64,000 nt of DNA. It comes from Candidatus Saccharimonadota bacterium. Its GTDB lineage: Bacteria; Patescibacteriota; Saccharimonadia; Saccharimonadales; UBA4665. Within the stretch, counting starts at the first letter, position 1, and each line of letters opens with the position of its first letter. Position numbers and translations under genes: made by a program. Shown here one piece after another: positions 17,340 through 25,522 of this stretch. The notes beneath the pieces are model-generated. The model saw nothing but the letters and a program-made list of their open reading frames with translations, was not told the origin of the DNA and made no database searches. The stretch is taken from contig DAIDIO010000001.1 in the NCBI GenBank assembly GCA_027459325.1, forward strand, positions 62,001 through 126,000, read 5' to 3'.

Positions 17340-17713
17340 TATTACTAGATACGAACATAGTGTTATATTTGCCCGGGCACTTACTTAGTGAAAGCGACCT
17401 GGCTAAACTTAGAGAATCTACCCTAGATACCTGTAATATTATAATTGCCGAAGTGCTGGGCTACGCTTCGGTGAGTTCTGAAGACGAAACCTATTTTAAA
17501 GAGTTGTTTAAGCATATGAAAAACTATGTTTTTGACAAAATAGTTACCGATAAGGTTATAGAACTTAGAAAATCCGTAAACTTAAAACTACCGGATGCAA
17601 TTATAGCTGCAACAGCAATGGTTAATGATTTGACGCTCTGGACCCACAATTCAAAGGATTTTAAAAATATTGATGGTATAAAACTTTACGATCCATTAAA
17701 ACAAACACCGTAA
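17336..17713 (+). CDS. PIN-domain toxin (VapC-like ribonuclease)
   Basis: 125 aa from the ATG at 17336 that overlaps the antitoxin stop; a longer in-frame start at 17306 would add residues not found in PIN domains. Acidic PIN residues are visible: D5 in ILLDTN, a Glu in IIAEVLGY, Asp in LPDAIIAATA, and Asp in THNSKDF. VapC toxins are Mg-dependent RNases that cleave tRNA or rRNA until bound by VapB. The pair lies between the secretion operon and rpmH. Confidence 0.85.
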   Translation: MILLDTNIVLYLPGHLLSESDLAKLRESTLDTCNIIIAEVLGYASVSSEDETYFKELFKHMKNYVFDKIVTDKVIELRKSVNLKLPDAIIAATAMVNDLTLWTHNSKDFKNIDGIKLYDPLKQTP

Positions 17714-17728
17714 AACCTAGCCCTTCCC

Positions 17729-17757
17729 TTTACTTTGTATTCCTTAACAGATATAGT
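17729..17757 (+). promoter_or_regulatory. Possible promoter of the rpmH-rnpA operon
   Basis: TTTACT (17729-17734), 17 bp, TATAGT (17752-17757). It lies about 47 bp before the rpmH start and leaves room for the AAGGA ribosome site near 17792. Confidence 0.45.
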
Positions 17758-17803
17758 ACTAGAGAATATTTATATTAATTTCTAATATTTCAAGGACTAA
17801 TCA

Positions 17804-17941
17804 ATGCCTAAGCAAACTCACCAACCAAAGAAAAGATCACGAGCCCGCGAACACGGCTTTTTAAAGCGAATGTCTACAAAAGGCGGCCGCAGAGTACTAA
17901 AAGCCCGAAGATTAAAAGGTCGAGCTAAGCTTTCCGCTTAA
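17804..17941 (+). CDS. rpmH: Ribosomal protein bL34
   Basis: 45 aa, highly basic. After a short N-terminal extension ([18 protein letters not shown]) it has the L34 core [22 protein letters not shown] and ends AKLSA. It is a structural protein of the large subunit. AAGGA precedes the ATG. It sits 28 bp before rnpA in the conserved rpmH-rnpA-yidC-jag order. Confidence 0.96.
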   Translation: MPKQTHQPKKRSRAREHGFLKRMSTKGGRRVLKARRLKGRAKLSA

Positions 17942-17969
17942 AACCTCTAAATATATAAGAAGGGCCACT

Positions 17970-18299
17970 ATGCTGGATCGCAAGCATCGTTTTCACGGTT
18001 ACAGCAGCCTTAAAAAAGTCTACCCAAAAACTACTAGCGTCAGAGGTAGTTTTATAAGCCTTCGGTACTTAAGAACTAACAGACCTTACCGCGTAGCCGT
18101 AGTTGTTGGTAAAAAAGTCCATAAATCTGCCGTAAAAAGAAACCGGATTAGACGGAGAGTATATGAAGCTATAAGGCTATCCAATCAACTGCCGGAGTCA
18201 ACCGACCTCATCTTTAATGTTTATAGCGATCAGGTTATAGATCTAGACTTTGCTAAACTTCGGGAACAAATTGATGAACTACTTGCTAAAGTAGCATAA
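17970..18299 (+). CDS. rnpA: Ribonuclease P protein component
   Basis: 109 aa. RnpA assists the catalytic RNase P RNA in maturing tRNA 5' ends. The RNR signature is clear (KRNRIRRRVYEAIR), preceded by VAVVVGKKVHKSAV, and the N-terminus LDRKHRFHGYSSLKKVY is typical. The RNA partner is not in this window. Confidence 0.95.
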   Translation: MLDRKHRFHGYSSLKKVYPKTTSVRGSFISLRYLRTNRPYRVAVVVGKKVHKSAVKRNRIRRRVYEAIRLSNQLPESTDLIFNVYSDQVIDLDFAKLREQIDELLAKVA

Positions 18300-18326
18300 A
18301 CATTCACGCTACCCACCTCTTTTACA

Positions 18327-18335
18327 TGATATAGT
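18327..18335 (+). promoter_or_regulatory. Extended -10 promoter before yidC
   Basis: TGATATAGT contains an extended TGn motif and TATAGT (18330-18335), 11 bp before the yidC ATG. It implies a leader of only about 4 nt. Confidence 0.45.
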
Positions 18336-18346
18336 ATTAACAATAT

Positions 18347-19273
18347 ATGTTTACTGCCATAATTGTTAAACCAATCTTCAATTTATTGGTGCTAATTTAT
18401 GCCCTGCTTCCAGGACATAACTTTGGCCTGGCTTTAATTATCTTTACAATAATTATTCGTTTACTACTTTGGCCGCTGGTGAGAAAGCAACTTCACCAGG
18501 CTAAGGCCATGAGTAAACTCCAGCCGGAAATTAAGCGGATTAAGAAAGAAGCCAAGAAGGACCGAGCTAAAGAGTCACAGATGCTGATGGAGCTTTATAA
18601 GGAGCGCGGCATTAATCCGCTGTCGACCTTCCCAATCCTTATTATTCAGCTAATTATTCTTTTTGGTCTCTACAGTGGCCTTCGAAAGGTCATAAGTAAC
18701 CCGAACGCCATTGTCACTTTTGCTTATCCTGTACTGCAGCATCTTTCATGGCTAAAAAGTTTGTCTCACAACATTCACCTATTTGACGACACTTTATTTG
18801 GCATAGTTAACTTAAACCGCTCGGCTTTAAGTCATGGAATCTACTGGCCGGCCATGCTAATTGTTGCCGGCAGCGCCGTCGCTCAATTCTTCCAAAGTAA
18901 ACAGCTGATGCCACAAGTTCAAGACCAACGGTCGCTAAAGCAGATTCTTCGTGAAGCAGGCAAGGGTAAGGAGGCTGATCAGGCTGAAGTTAATGCAGCC
19001 GTCGGCCAAAGCACCCGTTACTTCCTGCCGGTCATGATCTTTCTGTTTACTGTTAATATTGCGTCAGCCCTTAGCCTATATTGGTTAACCGGCGGCGTGG
19101 TTGCCTACATCCAACAAAGATATATCCTGAACAAGGATGAAGCTGAAATGGAAGCCATCGCCGATAAACCCTCCAAAGATGTCGATAAGATCCCTGAAGC
19201 CGAAGTAGTTAAAAGCAAACCAAAAACCTCTTCCTCCAACTCTAAAAAAGCTAAGCGGAGGAAAAAGAAATGA
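18347..19273 (+). CDS. yidC: YidC/Oxa1 membrane protein insertase
   Basis: 308 aa, the short Gram-positive-type form without the large periplasmic domain. It inserts and folds membrane proteins. The start (MFTAIIVKPIFNLLVLIYALLPGHNFGLAL), the cytosolic coiled-coil loop (QAKAMSKLQPEIKRIKKEAKKD), four later hydrophobic segments and a lysine-rich tail (KKAKRRKKK) are typical. It overlaps jag by ATGA. Confidence 0.95.
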   Translation: MFTAIIVKPIFNLLVLIYALLPGHNFGLALIIFTIIIRLLLWPLVRKQLHQAKAMSKLQPEIKRIKKEAKKDRAKESQMLMELYKERGINPLSTFPILIIQLIILFGLYSGLRKVISNPNAIVTFAYPVLQHLSWLKSLSHNIHLFDDTLFGIVNLNRSALSHGIYWPAMLIVAGSAVAQFFQSKQLMPQVQDQRSLKQILREAGKGKEADQAEVNAAVGQSTRYFLPVMIFLFTVNIASALSLYWLTGGVVAYIQQRYILNKDEAEMEAIADKPSKDVDKIPEAEVVKSKPKTSSSNSKKAKRRKKK

Positions 19274-19734
19274 ACGATTCAATGGAAGAAGCAATTGTTT
19301 ACGCCAAGAAATACATAGAGGACTTACTGTCCTTTTTTGGTTTAAATACCGACGTTTATGCCACCAGTGACGAAGAGGTTATCCAGCTAAGCGTTCCTAG
19401 CACCCATCTTAATGGGTTTTTAATAGGCCAGCACGGCGAAAACATGAGAAGCCTACAGTACCTAACCAGTACTGCCCTTAAAAATAATAACTTTGCTCAC
19501 ACCAGAGTAAACGTCGACATAGCTGATTATAAGAAGCAGAGAGCCGACCGCTTAAAAGAAAGAGCAGAAGAATGGGTTAAACAGGTAAGGGATACTAAAA
19601 CCCCAATGGATCTAAAACCCATGAATGCCGCCGATAGACGCATCATCCACCAACTAGCAGCAGAATACGGTGTATCCAGTGAATCCGAAGGTGAAGGTCG
19701 GGAACGCCACATAGTTCTCCGAGCTGAAGATTAA
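19270..19734 (+). CDS. jag: Jag/KhpB RNA-binding protein (KH and R3H domains)
   Basis: 154 aa. Residues about 35-90 form a KH-type domain with GQHGENMRSLQYL (GxxGxxL-like loop), and the C-terminal R3H domain has MNAADRRIIHQLAAEYG and SEGEGRERHIVL. Jag/KhpB binds RNA and affects cell wall synthesis and division in Gram-positives. The usual N-terminal Jag-N domain is absent. Its stop overlaps that of the convergent glycosyltransferase. Confidence 0.93.
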   Translation: MNDSMEEAIVYAKKYIEDLLSFFGLNTDVYATSDEEVIQLSVPSTHLNGFLIGQHGENMRSLQYLTSTALKNNNFAHTRVNVDIADYKKQRADRLKERAEEWVKQVRDTKTPMDLKPMNAADRRIIHQLAAEYGVSSESEGEGRERHIVLRAED

Positions 19735-20822
19735 TTAAGGGCTCTCTTATATACTTCTAAAGTTTGCTTTGCCGTAGTCTCCCAGGAGTATTCCTGTGCG
19801 CGCTTTTTACCCTCAGTTATTAACCTGTTTCTAATATTCTTATCTCTTAATAATTCGTCTATAGACTCTGCAATGTCATTAACATTTTTAGGGTCAAAGT
19901 ACTTAGCGGCTTTACCGTATATTTCCGGTAAGCAGGTGGCATTACTGCTAGCAACTGGTGCGCCGTGAACCATAGCCTCAAGTCCTGGCAAACCAAAACC
20001 CTCACTAAGTGAAGGGAAGACGTAAGCCTGGCAGTTCTCATACATCCATTTGAGTTGTCCATCACTAATAAAGTCAGTAAACACTACGCCACCAATTCCT
20101 TTATCTTTAACCTTTTGTTCAATCTGCAAGTAGTTAAAATCCTTCTTCCCGGCCAGCGCTAACTTCAGCTTTGGGTGTTTTTTCTTTAGCTCAGCGTAAG
20201 CCTCAATAAGCCGCCATAGATTCTTGTGAGGTGTAGGACGACCGACGTACATTAAGAACTCACTGCCTCCTAGTTCTAAAACCGGCTCGCTAGTCTCAGC
20301 TATATAGTCAGCGGCTTCATAAGTCACCACTATCTTGGACGCATCTATGTGTGTATAGTCCAGCAAATCTTCCTTTACGAAAATAGAGGGGGTTAAAACA
20401 AACTTAGACTTATGAGCAGCCTTTTTAATTACATAAGCGTAAACCTGCTGCTTAATTTTAAAAACAATAGGGTTTTTAGCGGGGTTAACAAATCTAAGAG
20501 TTGTTAAGTCATGAATAGTTGTTACTACCGGTCCTTTATACATAATTGGCTGCTGAACAATAGAGAAGTGAACTAGATCGGGGTGTAAATCTTCAATCTG
20601 CTTTTTTAGTTTCGTTTGTTCTGCAAAAGTAAACTCCTTAACTGAGCAGGCAATTTTAGTAAAGTTAGGGTTACCAGGACTCCAGCCCTCGATATCCTCA
20701 GGCTTTAATAAAACTTTATATTTATTCCTATGATCGATCTCCTGAAGATTGAAAAGCAACCGCTCAACATAGCGCCCGGTACTGGTTCTAAGCTCCCTAG
20801 CATCGATAACTATATTACTCAT
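19731..20822 (-). CDS. GT4-family glycosyltransferase
   Basis: 363 aa, GT-B fold. The nucleotide-sugar half shows FLMYVGRPTPHKNLWRLIEAY and the EX7E-type region PSLSEGFGLPGLEAMVHGAPVASSN, as in mannosyl- and rhamnosyltransferases. It likely adds a sugar to a surface glycan in the cytoplasm. It overlaps the upstream GT2 gene by 8 bp (same strand), so the two act in one operon. Donor and acceptor unknown. Confidence 0.88.
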   Translation of the reverse strand: MSNIVIDARELRTSTGRYVERLLFNLQEIDHRNKYKVLLKPEDIEGWSPGNPNFTKIACSVKEFTFAEQTKLKKQIEDLHPDLVHFSIVQQPIMYKGPVVTTIHDLTTLRFVNPAKNPIVFKIKQQVYAYVIKKAAHKSKFVLTPSIFVKEDLLDYTHIDASKIVVTYEAADYIAETSEPVLELGGSEFLMYVGRPTPHKNLWRLIEAYAELKKKHPKLKLALAGKKDFNYLQIEQKVKDKGIGGVVFTDFISDGQLKWMYENCQAYVFPSLSEGFGLPGLEAMVHGAPVASSNATCLPEIYGKAAKYFDPKNVNDIAESIDELLRDKNIRNRLITEGKKRAQEYSWETTAKQTLEVYKRALN

Positions 20823-21825
20823 GTTTGCCTCTCAAAGCCCACCACTTGGACCGTAGTAGCCTTAAGCTATGAGCGTTAGGAGGGAGATCATGAACTATGT
20901 TGGCCCAAATATATTCGTCAGGAACTACCCGGGTAGTCTGGATACGCCTTCGCTCCCCCACAGCCTTAGGAAGTAGAAGTATAGCCATAGCCACCCCTTT
21001 GAAAACAGGAACAAATTGAAGTCTGCTAACTGAGCGCAGGATAAACATTAAATAAGCCAACTTGAATCTAATAGCTACCTTAAAAAAGTATTTACTAGGC
21101 ACGTTCTTGCTTAACAGCAAGGGTAAATTCTTAAGTGTTTGGTATGTCGTGAATCCTTTCACCTTACTACTTGTTGCACCAATTTGATGGTGAACTATAG
21201 CAGTTGGTACATACTTAACTTTCCAGCCGGCCAGCTGAGCTCTAAAGCTTAAGTCAACATCCTCATAGTAAGCGAAGAAATCCTCATCAAACAATCCTAT
21301 CTGCTTTAGCATACCTACTCTAAACAAACTGGCACCACCGCTAGCGGCAAATATATTTGTCTTGTGATCATACTTATTAATATCTTCCTCACCCCTGCCC
21401 CTAGGATATGGCAAACCCCAAACTGTGTAATAATCGCCGGTGCTATCTAGTTTGTCGCCCTCTTCATTAAGGATCTTTGAAGTAGCTATCCCAACGTCGA
21501 CATTTCTATCCAAGCAATTGATAAGTTCTTCTAGCCAAGACCGATCAGCAACCGCATCGTTATTAAAGGCCGCTACATAGTCATAGTTGTTTTCTATAGC
21601 AAATTTAAATCCAGGATTTACCCCACCGGCATAACCTTTATTTACATCATGCTGAATAAGTTCTAAATATTTATACTTTCTGATTATTGAAAGGGAATTA
21701 TCTGAAGAACCGTTATCTACAACTATTAGTAAAGGTTTAACCGATTGAGAAGTTAAAGAATCGAGGCACTTGGTTAAACTGTTTGCACCATTCCAATTAG
21801 GTATAACAACCGCTACTTTAGACAT
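20815..21825 (-). CDS. GT2-family glycosyltransferase (rhamnosyltransferase-like)
   Basis: 336 aa from the ATG at 21825; a TTG four codons upstream is less likely. GT-A motifs: VAVVIPNWNGANSLTKCLDSL, VVDNGSSDNS, AFNNDAV (DxD-like NDA) and FFAYYEDVDLSFRAQLAGW. The ED-VDLS-R region is typical of rhamnosyltransferases related to WbbL, which suits the rml genes nearby. Divergent from the ABC exporter genes with a 40-bp gap. Confidence 0.87.
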   Translation of the reverse strand: MSKVAVVIPNWNGANSLTKCLDSLTSQSVKPLLIVVDNGSSDNSLSIIRKYKYLELIQHDVNKGYAGGVNPGFKFAIENNYDYVAAFNNDAVADRSWLEELINCLDRNVDVGIATSKILNEEGDKLDSTGDYYTVWGLPYPRGRGEEDINKYDHKTNIFAASGGASLFRVGMLKQIGLFDEDFFAYYEDVDLSFRAQLAGWKVKYVPTAIVHHQIGATSSKVKGFTTYQTLKNLPLLLSKNVPSKYFFKVAIRFKLAYLMFILRSVSRLQFVPVFKGVAMAILLLPKAVGERRRIQTTRVVPDEYIWANIVHDLPPNAHSLRLLRSKWWALRGKHE

Positions 21826-21853
21826 CGACGAAACCAATCATTTACTCTATAAT
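21825..21853 (+). promoter_or_regulatory. Promoter of the ABC exporter operon
   Basis: TCGACG (21825-21830), 17 bp, perfect TATAAT (21848-21853). It overlaps the start codon of the divergent GT2 gene, so the two may compete. Expected leader about 5 nt. Confidence 0.55.
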
Positions 21854-21865
21854 AACCCATTAAGA

Positions 21866-22675
21866 ATGAATCGAATAAAAACTGTTTTTTCAAAGCAGAA
21901 CCATGCACTTCTGGGTGAGCTTGTCCGGACTGATTTCAAATTAAGATACCAAGGTTCAATACTTGGCTACGCATGGTCTTTATTAAGACCACTATTTATT
22001 TTCGCTATACTTTATGTTGTTTTTGTTAAATTCTTAAAACTAGGCAATGGAATTCCGCACTACCCAGTCTATCTATTGTTCGGCATTGTAGTGTGGAATT
22101 TCTTTGCTGAAATGACGGTTCAGAGTCTTGGTTCAATTGTGGGCAGAGGTGATTTAATCCGAAAAGTAAAAATACCTAGGTGGATTATTGTGATAAGCAC
22201 GAGTATTTCTGCCCTCATAAACTTGATGCTAAACATGATTGTAATAGCCATCTTCATGATTTTTGGACATGTTGCAGTGTCGTTAAGCATAATTTACCTA
22301 CCGTTAATAATCATCGAGGTATATTTATTGGCCTTAGGAATAGCACTTTTCTTGTCCGCAGCGTTTGTTAAATATAGAGATATAAATTATATCTGGGAAG
22401 TTGTATTGCAAGCGGGATTTTACGCAACCCCAATAATTTACCCACTCTCACGCATAACGAGCATTACTTTACAAAAGATTATTTTACTCAACCCAATGGC
22501 GCAAGCTCTACAAGACGCAAGGTATAGTCTGATTACTCACGCCACCATAACACCCCAGAAAATTTTTAAAGGAGGCCCGTACGATTACATCCCGTATTTA
22601 GTTGTAGGCATAATACTAATTGTCGGTACGGTATATTTTAACAGCCAGGCTAAATCATTTGCGGAGAATATTTAA
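21866..22675 (+). CDS. Polysaccharide ABC transporter permease (Wzm-type)
   Basis: 269 aa from ATG 21866, the usual Wzm length; in-frame codons upstream lie inside the divergent gene. Typical ABC-2 features: FKLRYQGSILGYAWSLLRPLFIFAILYVVFVKF near the N-terminus, six hydrophobic segments, and FYATPIIYPLS near the C-terminus. With the following ATPase it exports lipid-linked polysaccharide across the cytoplasmic membrane. Confidence 0.92.
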   Translation: MNRIKTVFSKQNHALLGELVRTDFKLRYQGSILGYAWSLLRPLFIFAILYVVFVKFLKLGNGIPHYPVYLLFGIVVWNFFAEMTVQSLGSIVGRGDLIRKVKIPRWIIVISTSISALINLMLNMIVIAIFMIFGHVAVSLSIIYLPLIIIEVYLLALGIALFLSAAFVKYRDINYIWEVVLQAGFYATPIIYPLSRITSITLQKIILLNPMAQALQDARYSLITHATITPQKIFKGGPYDYIPYLVVGIILIVGTVYFNSQAKSFAENI

Positions 22676-22677
22676 AA

Positions 22678-23892
22678 ATGAAAGAAAAAGCAGTGATTTA
22701 TGTTGGTAATGTAAGCAAAGCATTTAAGTTGCCTCATGAAAAACAAGGCTCATTAAAAAGTGTTATTGTAAACTTTTGGCGGCACAAAAAAGGATACGAA
22801 ATTCAGGACGTACTCAAAGATGTGTCTTTTGAAGTCAAAGAAGGAGAATTTTTAGGCATTGTTGGACGTAATGGAAGCGGCAAGAGCACCCTACTAAAAA
22901 TATTATCAGGTATATATAGTCCAACCTCCGGCGATGTGAGAATAGAGGGAAGGCTGACGCCCTTTATCGAACTAGGAGTAGGGTTCAGTCCCGAGCTTAC
23001 CGGTAGAGAGAATATTTATCTCAACGGATCTCTTCTAGGGTTTACACGTAAACAAATGCAAAATATGTATGATGATATTGTTGAATTTGCAGAACTGGAG
23101 CGTTTTATGGATCAAAAATTAAAAAATTATTCATCAGGCATGCAGGTGCGTTTGGCTTTTTCAATAGCAATTCGAGCACAAAGCGACATCCTTGTACTAG
23201 ATGAAGTTCTTGCGGTGGGTGATGAGGCATTTCAGAGAAAATGTTACGACTATTTTTATAGTTTGAAACGGAATAACAAAACGGTAATTATAGTTACGCA
23301 TGATATGGCGGCAGTGGAAAACTTTTGCACGAGAGCAATTTTGATTGAAGGCGGCAAAATTTTAAAAGCCGGGGATCCTAGAAATGTGGCACAATCTTAC
23401 AAAGAACTTTTCTTGCCACCAGAACAAGAGCAACCAGAAGAAGTTTTTGAAGAACCCCCCGTACTTGAAACACCAAAGCGCTGGGGAACTAAAAAAATAA
23501 TATTCAAAAAGGTAAAAGTAACTAAGAACCAAAAGAACATAACAATCCATCTGCAGATGGACACCAAAGAGCAAGTAAAAAGCCAAACCACCCTTGCATA
23601 TACAGTAAAAAGCGCCGATGGAAGCAGCCTATTTGGCGATAGTTTTGAGATAGGTAACGATATATCAGATGGGACTGAAATAGATGCCGCCATCACTTTT
23701 TCTAACATATTAAGCAAAGGAGAGTACTATATTGATATTAGTGTTAGGGATGTCCTGTCAGGTATTTATTATGATTTCTGGTCTGACTGCACAAGCTTCG
23801 ATGTTATCCACGCACCTGAAAACGCATTACATATATTAACCAATAGCAAAATTACAATTGAAACGCAGGCAATACCTGCTACTAGTAAATGA
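22678..23892 (+). CDS. Polysaccharide ABC transporter ATPase with C-terminal glycan-binding domain (Wzt-type)
   Basis: 404 aa, two bases after the permease. Walker A GRNGSGKST (about 63-71), signature YSSGMQVRL, Walker B ILVLDE (D175/E176). Residues about 265-404 form the extra beta-rich Wzt C-terminal domain, which in O-antigen exporters recognises the modified glycan end. This implies substrate-selective export. Ends overlapping the next gene by ATGA. Confidence 0.93.
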   Translation: MKEKAVIYVGNVSKAFKLPHEKQGSLKSVIVNFWRHKKGYEIQDVLKDVSFEVKEGEFLGIVGRNGSGKSTLLKILSGIYSPTSGDVRIEGRLTPFIELGVGFSPELTGRENIYLNGSLLGFTRKQMQNMYDDIVEFAELERFMDQKLKNYSSGMQVRLAFSIAIRAQSDILVLDEVLAVGDEAFQRKCYDYFYSLKRNNKTVIIVTHDMAAVENFCTRAILIEGGKILKAGDPRNVAQSYKELFLPPEQEQPEEVFEEPPVLETPKRWGTKKIIFKKVKVTKNQKNITIHLQMDTKEQVKSQTTLAYTVKSADGSSLFGDSFEIGNDISDGTEIDAAITFSNILSKGEYYIDISVRDVLSGIYYDFWSDCTSFDVIHAPENALHILTNSKITIETQAIPATSK

Positions 23893-24776
23893 AAAGTCCA
23901 AAACCCGAACTGGTTGTTGTGTGTAAAACCTACAATAAAGACTTTAAGTCGTTTTGCCATTTCTATGAAAGTTTTAATAAACATAATGCAGATAAACTGA
24001 AGCTTTACGTTAGTGTTCCTAAAGTTGATTTCGAATTATTCTCCGACTTTGTAAAAGGCGACGTTATCGTAATTACAGATGAGAGTTACGCAAATAAATA
24101 TCTCGCTAGTGATAACAAGGCATTAATCGGATTAAGCGTTGGTTATATTAATCAAGAGATATGTAAACTTAGCTTTTGGGAAAATGACATAGCCCATAAC
24201 TACTTATTTGTGGATTCTGACAGCTATTTTATAAGAGATTTTTTCTTCGACGACTTTATGGCCGATAAACAAACCCCTTACTCCGTGTTAGTTATGGACA
24301 AAGATTTAAAAACAGAGTTGGATTATAGAGAATTTAGCAAGTATAGAGATTCACAAATACGAAAAATTTTTGAACTTGTTGAACTAAAAGATAATAGATT
24401 TTTAACTTGTCACGGCATGACAGTGTTGAGCGAAAAGGTATTAAAAGACTTCAAGGAAAGATTCATGCACACTAACAAGTTTGCCTACAAGGACCTTATC
24501 GAGATGGCGCCCTACGAATATACATGGTACAATGCCTGGTTGCAAAAAAGTAATGTCATAAATATTCTTCCAGTTGAGCCGTTTTTTAAAACCTTTCACA
24601 CAAGAAAAGAGTATTCAATAGCAAGGAGTATGTTAATTAAAGAGGACGTACTTGCCGAGCAGTACTTAGGCATTGTTTTGAACTCAAACTGGAAGACTAA
24701 AACTGCAATATATGAGTATGAGAATCCGAAACTACAACACAGAGTAATTAATCTACTCCTGGAGAAAATCGGATGA
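23889..24776 (+). CDS. Putative glycosyltransferase-like protein (DUF6492-like)
   Basis: 295 aa. The pattern PELVVVCKTYNKDF, then LFVDSDSYF (DxD-like), then CHGMTVLSEKVLKDF and YEYTWYNAWLQ resembles GT-A-like proteins of the DUF6492 group in capsule loci. No signal peptide or membrane segment. Coupled on both sides by ATGA overlaps to the exporter ATPase and the methyltransferase, so it should act on the same glycan. Assignment is by pattern only. Confidence 0.6.
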   Translation: MKSPKPELVVVCKTYNKDFKSFCHFYESFNKHNADKLKLYVSVPKVDFELFSDFVKGDVIVITDESYANKYLASDNKALIGLSVGYINQEICKLSFWENDIAHNYLFVDSDSYFIRDFFFDDFMADKQTPYSVLVMDKDLKTELDYREFSKYRDSQIRKIFELVELKDNRFLTCHGMTVLSEKVLKDFKERFMHTNKFAYKDLIEMAPYEYTWYNAWLQKSNVINILPVEPFFKTFHTRKEYSIARSMLIKEDVLAEQYLGIVLNSNWKTKTAIYEYENPKLQHRVINLLLEKIG

Positions 24777-25522
24777 TATATAAAAGAATAGATAATCCTT
24801 TTAAAAGATTGCCCGAATCAAGAAAGCAGGCTATTCCCCAAAGATTAGGTTATAATATGACGCCAGCGTCATCGGGTGATTCTATGAGTACTTTTATTGA
24901 ATGGATTAATAAGTACTCAACACTTAGGCCTCAGAATGTGTTTGAAATTGGTGCAAATATGGCGCAAGATGCTGAAGCTTTACAAAGAGGGTTTGGGATT
25001 AAAAATAAGAATGTTTGGGTATTCGAACCCCACCCTGATTTATTTAATTATATTAAATCGCACTATTCATACAACACTTTTCAGGAGGCAGTTTTAGACC
25101 GGAATACTGATGTTGTTATAAACGCGATAGATCTTAAGAAAAACACTAACAGTGGTATATCTTCAATAAGAAAGCATTTAAATGTGCCCGAGAGTAACTT
25201 CAAAAAAATTAAAGTCAAAGGCGTCAGAATGGATAAGTTCGTTCAGGAACATAAAATAAAAAGCATAGATTTTTTGAAGCTTGACGTTGAAGGAGCGAAT
25301 TACGAAGTGCTTGTAGGGTTTGGCAAGGAATTACATAAGGTTAAATCACTTCACGTAGAATCTGAGCATGTACAAAGCTGGCAAAACGAGAAACTATGGG
25401 AAGATATTAGGCCGATTCTTGAAAAACACTTCGAACTAGTTTTTTTTCAAAGGTACTATACTCAATCCGATTCGTTTTGGGTAAGGCGAGAGTATCTGAA
25501 GGGAGAGCCAAACACTAAATGA
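24773..25522 (+). CDS. FkbM-family methyltransferase
   Basis: 249 aa. SAM-binding motif I is VFEIGANMAQDAEAL, with VWVFEPHPDLF as the acidic loop; RMDKFVQEHKIKSIDFLKLDVEGANYEVLVGF is the FkbM signature. FkbM enzymes O-methylate sugars. A terminal methyl cap recognised by the Wzt C-terminal domain is an attractive hypothesis given the operon. Confidence 0.88.
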   Translation: MIYKRIDNPFKRLPESRKQAIPQRLGYNMTPASSGDSMSTFIEWINKYSTLRPQNVFEIGANMAQDAEALQRGFGIKNKNVWVFEPHPDLFNYIKSHYSYNTFQEAVLDRNTDVVINAIDLKKNTNSGISSIRKHLNVPESNFKKIKVKGVRMDKFVQEHKIKSIDFLKLDVEGANYEVLVGFGKELHKVKSLHVESEHVQSWQNEKLWEDIRPILEKHFELVFFQRYYTQSDSFWVRREYLKGEPNTK

